Assembly: GCA_965279095.1 (NCBI GenBank)
Contig: CBDIHH010000007.1
Location: 1,054,001 to 1,118,000 of the forward strand
Source of the DNA: CBDIHH01 sp965279095
GTDB taxonomy: Bacteria > Pseudomonadota > Alphaproteobacteria > Caulobacterales > Caulobacteraceae
Direction of reading: 5' to 3'
DNA: 64,000 nt
Shown here: positions 1 through 10,909 of the stretch, one piece after another
Numbering within the stretch: position 1 is the first letter of the stretch
How the letters are laid out: each line of letters opens with the position of its first letter
Translations under genes and position numbers: made by a program
Notes under the pieces: generated by a model
What the model was told of the DNA's origin: nothing
Database searches by the model: none
What the model saw: the letters and a program-made list of their open reading frames with translations, nothing else

Positions 1-590
<590 letters not shown>

Positions 591-646
591 GGCCGGGAAC
601 CTAGCGGGCGGCGGCGGGCGGCGGAAGGGCGCTCGCGACGCCCGGT

Positions 647-1630
647 TCAGCCGTAGTAGCTGCGGTACCAGGCGGCGAACCGGCCCAGGCCCTCGGCCAG
701 CATCACCTTGGGCTGGTAGCCGCTCAGGGCGTGCAGCCGCGACACGTCGGCGTAGGTGGCGGTGACATCGCCCGGCTGCATGGGCCGGAACACCTTCTGG
801 GCCTCGCGCCCGAGGGCCGCCTCCAGGGTCGAGATCATCTCCATCAGCCCCACCGGGTGGCTGTCGCCGATGTTGAACACCCGGTGCAGGTCGGCGTTGG
901 CGCCCCCCGGCGGCGGCGGGTTGTCGAGAGTCCCCAGAACCCCGTCGACGATGTCGTCCACATAGGTGAAGTCCCGCGCCATGCGGCCCTCGCCATAGAC
1001 CTCGATCGGCTCCCCCGCGAGGATCTTCTGGGTGAAGCTGAAATAGGCCATGTCGGGCCGGCCCCACGGCCCATAGACGGTGAAGAAGCGCAGGCCGGTG
1101 GAGGGCAGGGCGTAGAGGTGGGCGTAGCTGTGGCTCATCAGCTCGCAGGCGCGCTTGGTGGCGGCGTAGAGCGACACCGGGCTGACGGTGGGGTCGTCTT
1201 CGCGAAAGCCCGCGCCGCCCATGGGCCGATCGCCATAGACCGAGCTCGACGAGGCATAGACGAGGCTGGCGAACCCCGGCTGATGGCGGCAGGCCTCCAG
1301 CACCGACAGGTGGCCGGCGAGGTTGGAGCGCTGGTAGGCGAAGGGGTTTTCCAGAGAATAGCGCACCCCCGCCTGGGCGGCGAGGTGCACCACCCGGTCG
1401 GCCCCGGTCTCGCGCATGAGGGCGGCGAAGGCGTCGGAGTCGGCGATGTCCATCCGCGCCATGCGGAAGCCGGCGTGCTCGTCCAGGCGCGCCGTCCGCG
1501 CCGCCTTCAGCGCCGGGTCGTAATAGTCGTTGAAATTGTCGACCCCGATCACGGTCTCGCCGCGTTGGAGCAGCCGTTCGGCCACATGCTGGCCGATGAA
1601 GCCGGCCGCGCCGGTGACGATGACCGCCAT
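647..1630 (-). CDS. NAD-dependent epimerase, UDP-glucuronate 4-epimerase type
   Basis: Extended short-chain dehydrogenase of 327 residues. The N-terminal Rossmann motif is GAAGFIGQHVAERLL (residues 7-21), the catalytic pair is in YAATK, and NDYYDPALKAARTARL after the first fold is characteristic of UDP-glucuronate/UDP-galacturonate 4-epimerases (CapI/LpsL group). The ATG at 1630 was chosen because the fold starts there; an upstream start would add 17 low-complexity residues. It probably feeds UDP-galacturonate into a surface polysaccharide. Substrate is inferred from family resemblance, since SDR epimerases are hard to separate by eye. Confidence 0.82.
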   Translation of the reverse strand: MAVIVTGAAGFIGQHVAERLLQRGETVIGVDNFNDYYDPALKAARTARLDEHAGFRMARMDIADSDAFAALMRETGADRVVHLAAQAGVRYSLENPFAYQRSNLAGHLSVLEACRHQPGFASLVYASSSSVYGDRPMGGAGFREDDPTVSPVSLYAATKRACELMSHSYAHLYALPSTGLRFFTVYGPWGRPDMAYFSFTQKILAGEPIEVYGEGRMARDFTYVDDIVDGVLGTLDNPPPPGGANADLHRVFNIGDSHPVGLMEMISTLEAALGREAQKVFRPMQPGDVTATYADVSRLHALSGYQPKVMLAEGLGRFAAWYRSYYG

Positions 1631-1786
1631 CTGGTGTCTCCCCTCGCCGCCGGAGCCCCGGCCCGCGCCTCCTAGCACCAAACGCCGAGGCGATGCAGCC
1701 CCCCGCGCCCCCGCCCGGCTTGCCGCCCCGCCCCCGGCGGCCTATGTCCGCAGCTACGGCGCCCGGGGCGCGAGAAGGAACGATCC

Positions 1787-2092
1787 ATGGGCGTCGCCCT
1801 CGTCTGGCTCATCAATACCGTGATCGACCTCTACATCTGGGTGATCATCATCATGGCTGTGCTCAGCTGGCTGATCGCCTTCAATGTCATCAACGCCCGC
1901 AACCCGATCGTGAATCGGGTCCTCGACTTCGTCGACCGCGTCACCACCCCGGCCCTGCAGCCGATCCGCCGGGTCGTCCCCCAGCTGGGCGGGGTGGACC
2001 TGAGCCCCATCGTGCTGATCCTGGGCCTGCAGTTCATCAAGATCGTCTTCAACCGGCTCGCCGCCGGCCCACTGATCGCCCTCCTCGGCTAA
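1787..2092 (+). CDS. YggT family membrane protein
   Basis: Small integral membrane protein of 101 residues with the YggT pattern: two hydrophobic helices (about residues 5-28 and 72-92) separated by a polar segment containing NARNPIVNRVLDF and TTPALQPIRRVVPQLGGVDLSP, the conserved P-x-R-x-P-x-x-G-x-D-x-SP signature. The family is linked to osmotic or envelope functions and in other bacteria sits near cell-division genes; the exact role is unknown. It is followed after 4 bases by a DUF167 gene, the usual YggT-YggU pairing, so the two are almost certainly cotranscribed. Confidence 0.88.
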   Translation: MGVALVWLINTVIDLYIWVIIIMAVLSWLIAFNVINARNPIVNRVLDFVDRVTTPALQPIRRVVPQLGGVDLSPIVLILGLQFIKIVFNRLAAGPLIALLG

Positions 2093-2096
2093 GGGC

Positions 2097-2387
2097 TTGG
2101 CCCGCTTGACGGTCAGGCTGACGCCGCGGGGCGGCCGTGACGCGGTCGAGGGCTGGGCCGCGGACGGCGCCGGGCGTCCCTATCTGAAGGCGCGCGTCAG
2201 CGCCGCCGCCACCGGCGGGGAGGCCAACGAGGCCCTGCTGCGCCTGCTCGCCAAGACCCTGGGCGCGCCGCGCTCGCGCCTGTCCCTGGCCGCCGGCGCC
2301 ACGGCCCGGGTGAAGACGGTGCAGATCGATGGTCTGGACGCTGACGACCTGGCCGCGCGGCTCGGCGCCCCGGCGCCGGCGGCCTAA
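2097..2387 (+). CDS. DUF167 (YggU-like) family protein
   Basis: Ninety-six residues of a DUF167/YggU fold. The diagnostic features are L-T-P-R-G-G-R-D near the N-terminus, YLKARVSAAATGGEANEALL in the middle (the conserved V-x-A-P-P-x-x-G-x-A-N segment, here with AAATGG) and LAKTLGAPRSRLSLAAGATA towards the end. Function is unknown. The start is TTG at 2097, four bases after the yggT stop; no ATG is available upstream in frame, and translation is probably coupled to yggT. Confidence 0.86.
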   Translation: MARLTVRLTPRGGRDAVEGWAADGAGRPYLKARVSAAATGGEANEALLRLLAKTLGAPRSRLSLAAGATARVKTVQIDGLDADDLAARLGAPAPAA

Positions 2388-2404
2388 GGGATGAGGACGT
2401 CGCC

Positions 2405-4456
2405 ATGAACAGCGCCTGGTCGGACGAGGCGGCCGCCGCCCTGGTCGCCCGCTACGGGGCGCAGGGAGTCGGCGAGGATCTCGCCCTACGCGTCTATTCC
2501 AGCCGCCTGCTCGGCGCCGACCCCCGGCTGGTCCAGCACGGCGGCGGCAACACCTCGGTCAAGACCACCGCCGTGGACGTCACCGGCGCGCCGGTGGCCG
2601 TCCTCTGCGTCAAGGGGTCGGGCTGGGACCTCGAGTTCATCGAACCCCAGGGCCTGCCCGCCGTGCGCCTGGACGCCCTGCTGGCCCTGCGCGGCGTGGA
2701 CGTCCTGTCCGACGAGGGCATGGTCGACGCCCAGCGCGGCGCCCTGCTCCAGTCCGCCGCGCCCAATCCCTCGGTGGAGACCCTGCTGCACGCCTGGGTC
2801 CCGGCCCGGTTCGTCGACCACACCCACGCCAACGCCGTCTTGGCCCTGAGCGACCAGCCCGACGGGGAGGCCCGGTGCCGCGGGGTCTATGGCGAGCGGA
2901 TGGTGGTCGTTCCCTACTGCATGGCCGGCTTCACCCTGGCCAAGCTGGCGGCGGCGGCGGCGGAGGCGCACCCGGCCGCTGAGGGGATGATCCTGCACAA
3001 GCACGGCGTCTTCACCTGGGGCGACACCGCCCGGCAGTCCTATGAGCGGATGATCGAGATGGTCACCCTCGCCGAGGCGGCCCTGGCGGCGGGCCCCCGC
3101 CGGCCGCTCGCCCAGGCGCCCCTGGCCGGTCCCACGGCGCGCCTGGCCGAGGTGGCCCCGATCCTGCGCGGCGCCCTGGCCCAGTCGCTCGGCGGCGGCC
3201 GCTGGTCGCGGGTGATGCTGGATCACCGGGGCGGGGATGACGCCCTGGCCTACGCCGGCGGCGCGGACGCGGGCCTCTACAGCCAGGCGGGGCCGGTGAC
3301 GCCGGATCATGTGATCCGCATCAAGCCCTGGCCCCTGCGGCTGCCGCAGCCTGTGGCCGCAGATCTGGACGGCTTCGCCCGGGCGACCCGCGAGGCCGTC
3401 GCCGCCTACGCGGACCGCTACCGCGCCTATTTCGAGCGGCAGGACGCCGCCGCCCCCGGTCCGGCCCGGACCATGCTGGACCCGCTGCCCCGCTGGCTGC
3501 TGGTTCCGGGCCTGGGGCTGTTCGGGGTCGGCGGCGCGGCCAAGGATGCGGCCGTCGCCGCCGACATCGGCCAGACCAACGCCGCGGTGATCACCGCCGC
3601 CGAGGGGCTGGGCCGTTTCGAGGGCCTGGACGAGGCCGACATCTTCGAGATGGAATACTGGTCCCTGGAACAGGCCAAGCTCGGCCAGGGACGGCGGGCG
3701 CCCCTGGCGGGCCAGGTGGTCGCCATCACCGGGGCCGGCGGGACCATCGGCGCGGCGACGGCGCGGGCCTTCGCCGCCGCGGGCGCGCAGGTGGCGCTGC
3801 TCGACCGCGACACTATCGCGGCGGCGGCCGCCGCAGGCGCCTGCAAGGGCCTCGCCCTGGGCTGCGATGTCGCCGACCCGGCCCAGGTGGCCGCCGCCTT
3901 CGATCGCATCGCCGAGCGCTTCGGCGGCCTCGACATCCTGGTCAGCAACGCCGGCTCCGCCGTCACCGGCCGCATCGGCGAGGTGTCCGAGGCGGTGCTG
4001 CGCGAGAGCTTCGAGCTGAACTTCTTCGCCCATCAGAGCGTCGCCCAGGCGGCGGTGCGGATCATGCGGCGCCAGGGGACCGGCGGGGTGCTGCTGTTCA
4101 ACGCGTCGAAACAGGCGATCAATCCGGGGCCGGACTTCGGCCCCTACGGCCTGCCCAAGGCCGCGGTGCTGGCCCTGTCGCGGCAGTATGCGCTGGACCA
4201 CGGCGCCGAGGGCATCCGCGCCAACTGCGTCAACGCCGATCGCATCCGCTCAAACCTGCTGTCCGACGCCATGATCGCGGTCCGGTCGCAGGCGCGGGGG
4301 CTGAGCGAGGCGGCCTATATGGGCGGCAACCTGCTGGGCCAGGAGGTGACCGCCGACGACGTCGCCCAGGCGTTCGTTTCCCTGGCCCTGGCCGACAGGA
4401 CCACCGCCGCTGTCCTGACGGTGGACGGGGGCAATATCGCGGCGGCGATGCGGTGA
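2405..4456 (+). CDS. Bifunctional class II aldolase / short-chain dehydrogenase (RhaD/RhaE-like fusion)
   Basis: A 683-residue two-domain enzyme. The N-terminal half is a class II (fuculose/rhamnulose-type) aldolase with metal-site candidates in VDHTHANAVLAL (about residues 138-149) and ILHKHGVFTWGD. The C-terminal part from about residue 435 is an SDR with the cofactor motif GAGGTIGAATARAF, the NAG loop and the catalytic YGLPK. The architecture matches L-rhamnulose-1-phosphate aldolase/L-lactaldehyde dehydrogenase fusions of rhamnose catabolism. No other rhamnose catabolic gene is next to it, so the sugar substrate is inferred. The ATG at 2405 follows the DUF167 stop by 17 bases. Confidence 0.85.
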   Translation: MNSAWSDEAAAALVARYGAQGVGEDLALRVYSSRLLGADPRLVQHGGGNTSVKTTAVDVTGAPVAVLCVKGSGWDLEFIEPQGLPAVRLDALLALRGVDVLSDEGMVDAQRGALLQSAAPNPSVETLLHAWVPARFVDHTHANAVLALSDQPDGEARCRGVYGERMVVVPYCMAGFTLAKLAAAAAEAHPAAEGMILHKHGVFTWGDTARQSYERMIEMVTLAEAALAAGPRRPLAQAPLAGPTARLAEVAPILRGALAQSLGGGRWSRVMLDHRGGDDALAYAGGADAGLYSQAGPVTPDHVIRIKPWPLRLPQPVAADLDGFARATREAVAAYADRYRAYFERQDAAAPGPARTMLDPLPRWLLVPGLGLFGVGGAAKDAAVAADIGQTNAAVITAAEGLGRFEGLDEADIFEMEYWSLEQAKLGQGRRAPLAGQVVAITGAGGTIGAATARAFAAAGAQVALLDRDTIAAAAAAGACKGLALGCDVADPAQVAAAFDRIAERFGGLDILVSNAGSAVTGRIGEVSEAVLRESFELNFFAHQSVAQAAVRIMRRQGTGGVLLFNASKQAINPGPDFGPYGLPKAAVLALSRQYALDHGAEGIRANCVNADRIRSNLLSDAMIAVRSQARGLSEAAYMGGNLLGQEVTADDVAQAFVSLALADRTTAAVLTVDGGNIAAAMR

Positions 4457-4567
4457 TGGCCTCTACCATTGCGCGTAAAATTGCGCCGGGCCTGCAACTT
4501 TAACGTTGTGTTTGGTCTCGAGGTTCTAGCCTGAGCCCGGGGGGCGCCCTGGCTTGGAGGAGCGCCT

Positions 4568-4837
4568 ATGGAGCCAACGAATCCCACCGCTTCGGCCGCC
4601 GAGCCGGACGGACGACCTGAGCCGCCGCCGAGGCTGCGCTATGCGGTGATCGCCTGTGGCCGCGACTGGCGGGTCCTGTCGGGCCGCGCGCAGATCGGCC
4701 GGTTCGCCACCCGGGCGGAGGCCCTCGCGGTGGCCATCGGCCTGACCAAGCAGGCCCTGGCCGAGGGGCGCCACATCGAACTGCTCGCTCAGCCCGAAGG
4801 CCCCGACCCGGGCCTGTATCCCCTGTTCAGCAGCTAA
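4568..4837 (+). CDS. Hypothetical protein, 89 residues
   Basis: Not assigned to a family. A Pro/Ala/Glu-rich N-terminal tail (about 20 residues) precedes a compact segment RYAVIACGRDWRVLSG, then GRFATRAEALAVAIGLTKQA. This is reminiscent of small DUF2188-like folds in which a beta hairpin is followed by a helix, but I would not assign it. A GGAGGAG-like ribosome site (ttggaggagcgcctATG) supports the start. The stop overlaps the galE stop on the other strand by two bases, so the two genes are convergent with no room for a terminator. Confidence 0.65.
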   Translation: MEPTNPTASAAEPDGRPEPPPRLRYAVIACGRDWRVLSGRAQIGRFATRAEALAVAIGLTKQALAEGRHIELLAQPEGPDPGLYPLFSS

Positions 4838-5820
4838 TAGGGCCGCTCCGCCTGCCAGCGCGCCGCGGTGCGGATGATGGTGTCGAGGTCGGAATAGCGC
4901 GGGGTCCAGCCGAAGTCGGCGCGCAGGCGGCGGCTGTCCGCGACCAGGGACGGCGGATCGCCCGCCCGTCGCGGGCCGAAGCTGTGCGGCACGGGCTTGC
5001 CCAGCGCCGCCTCGGCCGCCGCGATGATCTGCAGCACCGACGCCCCTTCGCCGGTGCCGACATTGTAGATCCCGCTTGGCCCGCCCTCCATCAGGCGGCG
5101 CAGGGTGAGGATGTGCGCCTCGGCCAGGTCCAGGACATGGATGTAGTCGCGCACCGCCGCCCCGTCCGGGGTGGCGTAGTCTGTGCCGAACACCGTCAGG
5201 GCCGGCCCCTTGCCCAGCAGGGCCTGGCACAGCAGGGGAATGAGGTGGGTCTCCGGGGCGTGGCTCTCGCCCACCTCACCGTCCAGGTCGGCGCCGGCGG
5301 CGTTGAAATAGCGCAGCGCCGTCCAGCGGAACGGGTGCGCCTCCCCCAGCCAGCGCAGGGCCCCCTCGAAGGCCAGTTTGGAGGCGCCGTAGGGATTGAT
5401 GGGAACGGTGGGGTGGTCCTCCGGGATGGGCGAGACGGTCGGGGTGCCGTAGGTCGCCGCCGTCGACGAGAACACCAGGGCCTCGACCCCGGCGCCGATC
5501 AGGGCCGAGGCGAAGGCGGTCGCCGCCCCGACGTTGTTGTCATAGTATTTGGCCGGGTCCCTCACGCTCTCGCCCACCAGGCTGTAGGCGGCGAAATGCA
5601 GCGCGCCCCGCACCCCGTATTCACGCACCGTCGCCTGCACCAGATCGCGGTCGCGCAGGTCGCCCCGCACCAACGGCCCCCACTTCACCGCCGCCGCATG
5701 GCCGGTGGACAGGTTGTCCAGGGTCACCGGCAGATAGCCCGCCTGGGCCAGGGCCTTGCAGGTCTGCGAGCCGATGTAGCCGGCGCCGCCGGCGACCAGG
5801 ATGGCGGGGGTGTCGCTCAT
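4834..5820 (-). CDS. galE: UDP-glucose 4-epimerase
   Basis: Interconverts UDP-glucose and UDP-galactose for surface glycans. The 328-residue protein has the GalE signature GGAGYIGSQTCKALAQAGY, VTLDNLSTGHAAAVKWGPL, the FAAYSLVGESVRDPAKYYDNN segment, the S-T/Y-x3-K triad with YGASK, and RYFNAAGADLDGEVGESH followed by YIHVLDLAEAH. The ATG at 5820 begins immediately before the first beta strand; an upstream start would add 28 unlike residues. Convergent with the small gene at 4568. Confidence in the family is high; substrate width (Glc or GlcNAc) is not visible. Confidence 0.93.
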   Translation of the reverse strand: MSDTPAILVAGGAGYIGSQTCKALAQAGYLPVTLDNLSTGHAAAVKWGPLVRGDLRDRDLVQATVREYGVRGALHFAAYSLVGESVRDPAKYYDNNVGAATAFASALIGAGVEALVFSSTAATYGTPTVSPIPEDHPTVPINPYGASKLAFEGALRWLGEAHPFRWTALRYFNAAGADLDGEVGESHAPETHLIPLLCQALLGKGPALTVFGTDYATPDGAAVRDYIHVLDLAEAHILTLRRLMEGGPSGIYNVGTGEGASVLQIIAAAEAALGKPVPHSFGPRRAGDPPSLVADSRRLRADFGWTPRYSDLDTIIRTAARWQAERPY

Positions 5821-5953
5821 GGGAAATGGCCTCCGATCAGGACGCCGGGATAGCACGGCGTGGCTGCAACGCCAGGGGCCGGGGTTTGGCTCCGGCAGGG
5901 TCAAGCCCTGGACGGTAAGCGGGCGTCAACCTGGGCCGGGCATAAGCCTTCCC

Positions 5954-6358
5954 ATGAACCGTCGCCGCGCCCTCCTCGCCTGCCTCGCCCTGATCGCTCT
6001 CGCCCCCGCCGCCGCCCAGGCGGGAGAGGGCAAGGACAAGGAGGCTGACGAGGTCAAGTCGCCGTTCATCGAGCTGCCCACCCTGACCGCCTCGGTGATG
6101 GGGACGGACGGCCGCCGCGGCGTGCTCACCGTGCAGGCGACCCTGTATGCGGTCGATCCGGCCAAGCGGCTGAAGGTGGTTCGGGCCATGCCGCTGCTGA
6201 TGAACGCCTATGTGCCGGCCATGCAGCAGTGGTCCTACAATCTCCCGCCCGGCCGCACCCCCAATGTGGATGGTCTGGCGATGGGGCTGCAGCAGGCGAC
6301 CAACAAGGTCATCGGGCCCGGCGCGCGCCTGCTGCTCGGCGGGGTGATGGTGAACTAG
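5954..6358 (+). CDS. Secreted conserved hypothetical protein
   Basis: A 134-residue protein beginning MNRRRALLACLALIALAP, a clear Sec-type signal peptide with likely cleavage after AQA (residue 22). The mature part is acidic and charged at first (GEGKDKEADEVKSPF) and then has a beta-rich stretch IELPTLTASVMGTDGRRG, LTVQATLYAVDPAKRLKVV. The layout recalls FliL-like periplasmic domains, but the membrane anchor is absent and I do not claim homology. The ATG at 5954 was chosen because it starts the signal peptide; the open frame extends upstream through unlikely sequence. Divergent from galE. Confidence 0.68.
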   Translation: MNRRRALLACLALIALAPAAAQAGEGKDKEADEVKSPFIELPTLTASVMGTDGRRGVLTVQATLYAVDPAKRLKVVRAMPLLMNAYVPAMQQWSYNLPPGRTPNVDGLAMGLQQATNKVIGPGARLLLGGVMVN

Positions 6359-6416
6359 ACTGCGCCGTCACAGGCTTTGGTCGGTAGTCTGATCCGCAGC
6401 GACTGCGCCGCCGGCC

Positions 6417-6713
6417 TCAATCCTCCAACCCGGCGGCCTTGTCGATGAACCCGGCCAGGGTGACATCCAGCTCGGTGACCCCGTCCGCGTCGTGGGTCTG
6501 CAGGACGATGTCCACCCGGCCATAGACGTTGGTCCATTCGGGATGGTGATCCAGCTGTTCGGCCTTCAGGGCCACGCGGGTCATGAAGCCGAAGGCCTGG
6601 TTGAACGACTTGAAGCGCAGGGTGCGGGCGATGGCGTCGCGACCCGGCGCCCGCTCCCACAACGGCAGCAGGGCGAGGGCGGCGTCGGCGCCGATGTGGG
6701 GGGAAGGGGGCAT
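6417..6713 (-). CDS. phhB: Pterin-4-alpha-carbinolamine dehydratase (PCD/DCoH family)
   Basis: Dehydrates 4a-hydroxytetrahydrobiopterin during aromatic amino acid hydroxylation, or serves pterin metabolism more broadly. The 98-residue length is normal and the family signature is intact: FKSFNQAFGFMTRVALKAE followed by LDHHPEWTNVYGRVDI, where the HHPEW histidines and tryptophan form the active site. No phenylalanine hydroxylase gene is in the window. Transcribed opposite to glmS, whose start is 98 bases beyond its own start, so the two share a divergent promoter region. Confidence 0.9.
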   Translation of the reverse strand: MPPSPHIGADAALALLPLWERAPGRDAIARTLRFKSFNQAFGFMTRVALKAEQLDHHPEWTNVYGRVDIVLQTHDADGVTELDVTLAGFIDKAAGLED

Positions 6714-6811
6714 GTCTGTTCCTGGGCGCCTGCAACAACCGCTAACCAGGATTTATCCCATGGCCGGCTATTCCCTGCTATGGCGCGGCGCGGACAAGGC
6801 AGACAGCGAAC

Positions 6812-8632
<1,821 letters not shown>

Positions 8633-8642
8633 GTCCGGCGCC

Positions 8643-9338
8643 ATGCAGACGCCGCCCGACGACCCCAGCCCCGATGACCCCAGAAAAGGCGGGCCGCTGC
8701 GCAGCTTCGGCCGCCTGAAGTCGCGCCCGATCAAGCCCCGCCAGGCGGCGCTCATGGACAGTCTGCTGCCGGTGATCGCCATCGACCTGGCGGCGCCGAT
8801 CCCCCCGGGGCCCGGCGAGGTCTGGGCCGAGATCGGCTTCGGCGGCGGCGAACATCTGGCCGCCCAGGCCGCGGCCCATCCGGACGTCCGTTTCCTCGGC
8901 GCCGAGCCCTTCGTCAACGGGGTCGCCAGCTGCCTGCGCCATGTCCACGAGCAGGGGCTGGAGAATGTGCGCCTGCACGAGGGCGACGCCCGAGACCTGC
9001 TGGCGTCGCTGCCGGACGCGTCCCTGGACCGGATCTTCATCCTCTTCCCCGACCCCTGGCCCAAGACCCGCCAGCAGAAGCGCCGTCTGCTGCAGGCGCC
9101 CCTGGTGGCCGACCTCGCCCGCGTGCTGAAGCCGGGCGGGCGGCTGAGGTTCGCCACCGACGTGGCCAGCTACGCCGACCAGGGCCTGCAGCGCATCAAC
9201 GCCCATGGCGCCTTCGCCTGGACCGCCCTGCGCGCCGACGACTGGCGCACGCCCCCCGCCGACCATGTCACCACCCGCTACGAAGAGAAACGGCTGGGCG
9301 ACTGCGCGCCGGTCTTCCTGGATTTTCTGCGGCGATGA
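8643..9338 (+). CDS. trmB: tRNA (guanosine(46)-N7)-methyltransferase
   Basis: Methylates N7 of G46 in the variable loop of tRNA using SAM. The 231-residue protein has the TrmB layout: RSFGRLKSRPIKPRQAALM near the start, SAM motif EIGFGGGEHLAAQAA (about residues 61-75), GAEPFVNGVASCL, and the signature IFILFPDPWPKTRQQKRRL (about 129-147). It begins 10 bases after glmS and is probably in one transcript with it. In many alphaproteobacteria trmB neighbours metK and rimP; that context is absent here. Confidence 0.95.
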   Translation: MQTPPDDPSPDDPRKGGPLRSFGRLKSRPIKPRQAALMDSLLPVIAIDLAAPIPPGPGEVWAEIGFGGGEHLAAQAAAHPDVRFLGAEPFVNGVASCLRHVHEQGLENVRLHEGDARDLLASLPDASLDRIFILFPDPWPKTRQQKRRLLQAPLVADLARVLKPGGRLRFATDVASYADQGLQRINAHGAFAWTALRADDWRTPPADHVTTRYEEKRLGDCAPVFLDFLRR

Positions 9339-9366
9339 GCGCCGACGTCGATCGTCTGCCGGGCCG

Positions 9367-10320
9367 ATGACCTTCGATCTCGCCGGCAAGCGCGTCTTCG
9401 TCACCGGCCACCGCGGTTTGGTCGGCTCGGCCCTGGTGCGGCGGCTGTCCGGCGAGTCCTGCGAGATCCTGACCGCGGACCGCGCCGACCTGGACCTGCG
9501 TCGCCAGGCCGAGGTCGAGGCGTGGATGGCGGCGGCCCGGCCCGACGCCGTCTTCCTGGTGGCGGCGCACCAGGGCGGCATCGCGGCGCACCAGGCCCGG
9601 CCGGCGGAGATCCTGCACGACAACCTGATGATCCAGGCCAATGTCATCGCCGCCGCCCATGCGTCGGGGGGCGCCAAGCTGGTGTTCACGGGCTCGGCCG
9701 CCGCCTATCCCGCCCTGGCCCCGCAGCCGGTGCGCGAGGACGCCCTGCTCACCGGCCCGCCCGACGCCGCGCACGACGCCTACGCCGCCGCCAAGGTGGC
9801 CGGCGTCAAGCTGTGCCAGGCCTATCGCCGCCAGTACGGCTGCGACTTCATCGCCGTCATGCCGGGCAATATCTATGGACCCGGCGCGAAGTTCGGCTCG
9901 GAGGGAACCAACGTCATCCCCGGCCTCATCGAGCGGTTCGAAGCCGCCCGCCGGGCGGGGGCCGACGAGGTGGTGGTGTGGGGGACGGGCCGGGCGCGGC
10001 GCGAGTTCCTCTATGTCGACGACTGCGCCGACGCCCTGGTCCATCTGCTGCGCGTCTACAGCGACACGCGCCCCCTCAATCTGGGCGGGGGCGAGGAGGT
10101 GTCGATCGCCGACCTGGCGGCGGCCGTGGCGACCGCCGTCGGCTTTGGCGGCCGACTGAGGTTCGACGCGAGCAGGCCCGAGGGCGCCCCCCGGCGCCTG
10201 CTCGACGCCGCCCGTCTGAGGGCCACCGGCTGGCGTCCCCGCGTGGCCCTGGCCGAGGGGCTGCGCCGCACCTACGCCGCCTATCGCGCGACCCTGTCGC
10301 CCCTTGACGAAAGCGCCTGA
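9367..10320 (+). CDS. fcl: GDP-L-fucose synthase (GDP-4-keto-6-deoxymannose epimerase/reductase)
   Basis: NADPH-dependent epimerase/reductase of 317 residues that completes GDP-L-fucose. Rossmann motif GHRGLVGSALVRRL (residues 12-25); AAHQGGIAAHQARPAEILHDN and FTGSAAAYPALAPQPVRED are the GDP-fucose synthase pattern; the catalytic pair is YAAAK; the PGNIYGPGAKF loop and LYVDDCADALVHLL are conserved. The ATG at 9367 lies at the start of the fold, 28 bases after trmB; a longer frame would overlap trmB. The partner GDP-mannose dehydratase (gmd) is not in the window, so it must be elsewhere. Confidence 0.88.
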   Translation: MTFDLAGKRVFVTGHRGLVGSALVRRLSGESCEILTADRADLDLRRQAEVEAWMAAARPDAVFLVAAHQGGIAAHQARPAEILHDNLMIQANVIAAAHASGGAKLVFTGSAAAYPALAPQPVREDALLTGPPDAAHDAYAAAKVAGVKLCQAYRRQYGCDFIAVMPGNIYGPGAKFGSEGTNVIPGLIERFEAARRAGADEVVVWGTGRARREFLYVDDCADALVHLLRVYSDTRPLNLGGGEEVSIADLAAAVATAVGFGGRLRFDASRPEGAPRRLLDAARLRATGWRPRVALAEGLRRTYAAYRATLSPLDESA

Positions 10321-10357
10321 CGGGCCACCATCCGAGGGCGATTTGCGGAGGTTGCGA

Positions 10358-10735
10358 ATGTTGTTGGGCAAGCGCCGGTGGGCGACGGATGTGGCGGAGG
10401 CGGCGGGGCTGGGCGCCGCGACGGGACCCGGCAAGGCCGTCGTCCGCCTGCTCGTCGTCGGCTCCAAGGTCGCCCAGCGCATGGCCCGCGGCTCGGGGCC
10501 TCGCGGTGACCTGGACGACCTTGACTATGTGCTGATGGCCGCCCGCGCCATGCCCGACAATCCCGCCGCCGTCAGCCGCGCCGAGAAAGACCTGGGCCTC
10601 GCCGAGGGCCAGGGCCGCGCCGCCCTGCTGAAGGTCGCCGCCGCCGCGGTGGGGCTCTACCAGGCCAACGGCCGCGACCTCAGCGCCCGCCGTCCCGACC
10701 GCATGCGCGAGCCCTGGGCCCCGCCCTCGCGCTGA
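10358..10735 (+). CDS. Conserved hypothetical protein
   Basis: A 125-residue basic/alanine-rich helical protein with no motif I recognise. It starts MLLGKRRWATDVAEAAG and carries a central hydrophobic helix AVVRLLVVGSKVAQRMA and an acidic DDLDDLDYVLMAARAMP-like patch. The ATG at 10358 is preceded by cggagg six bases upstream, a good ribosome site, so I prefer it to the in-frame TTG at 10304, which would overlap fcl by 17 bases. The codon use matches the neighbours, which supports it being real. Confidence 0.6.
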   Translation: MLLGKRRWATDVAEAAGLGAATGPGKAVVRLLVVGSKVAQRMARGSGPRGDLDDLDYVLMAARAMPDNPAAVSRAEKDLGLAEGQGRAALLKVAAAAVGLYQANGRDLSARRPDRMREPWAPPSR

Positions 10736-10784
10736 GGGTCTAGCGCGGGTTGCCTTTAGTCGAAACCAAACCCATCCAATTCCC

Positions 10785-10871
10785 GATCACCCCGGCGAAT
10801 GCCGGGGCCCAGATCATATGGCTCTACGTCAGCGCTTTAGGATCTGGATCCCGGCTTTCGCCGGGAGGATC
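10785..10871. repeat. REPIN-like pair of inverted hairpin repeats (87 bp)
   Basis: Left unit: stem CCCCGGC/GCCGGGG with loop GAAT (10790-10807) followed by CCCAGATC. Right unit in inverted orientation: GATCTGGAT then stem CCCGGC/GCCGGG with loop TTTC (10850-10865). The whole is bounded by GATC on both sides and the two arms can pair with each other. It fills the gap between two convergent genes. A sister copy lies at 51085-51170. Confidence 0.85.
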
Positions 10872-10909
10872 GGGGCGGGGTGAGCGACTCTGTCTGAAGC
10901 AAACGCGAT

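Noticed and set aside
10304..10357. Longer N-terminus of the hypothetical protein at 10358 starting from TTG 10304
   Set aside because: It would overlap fcl and lacks a ribosome site, whereas ATG 10358 has cggagg at good spacing.
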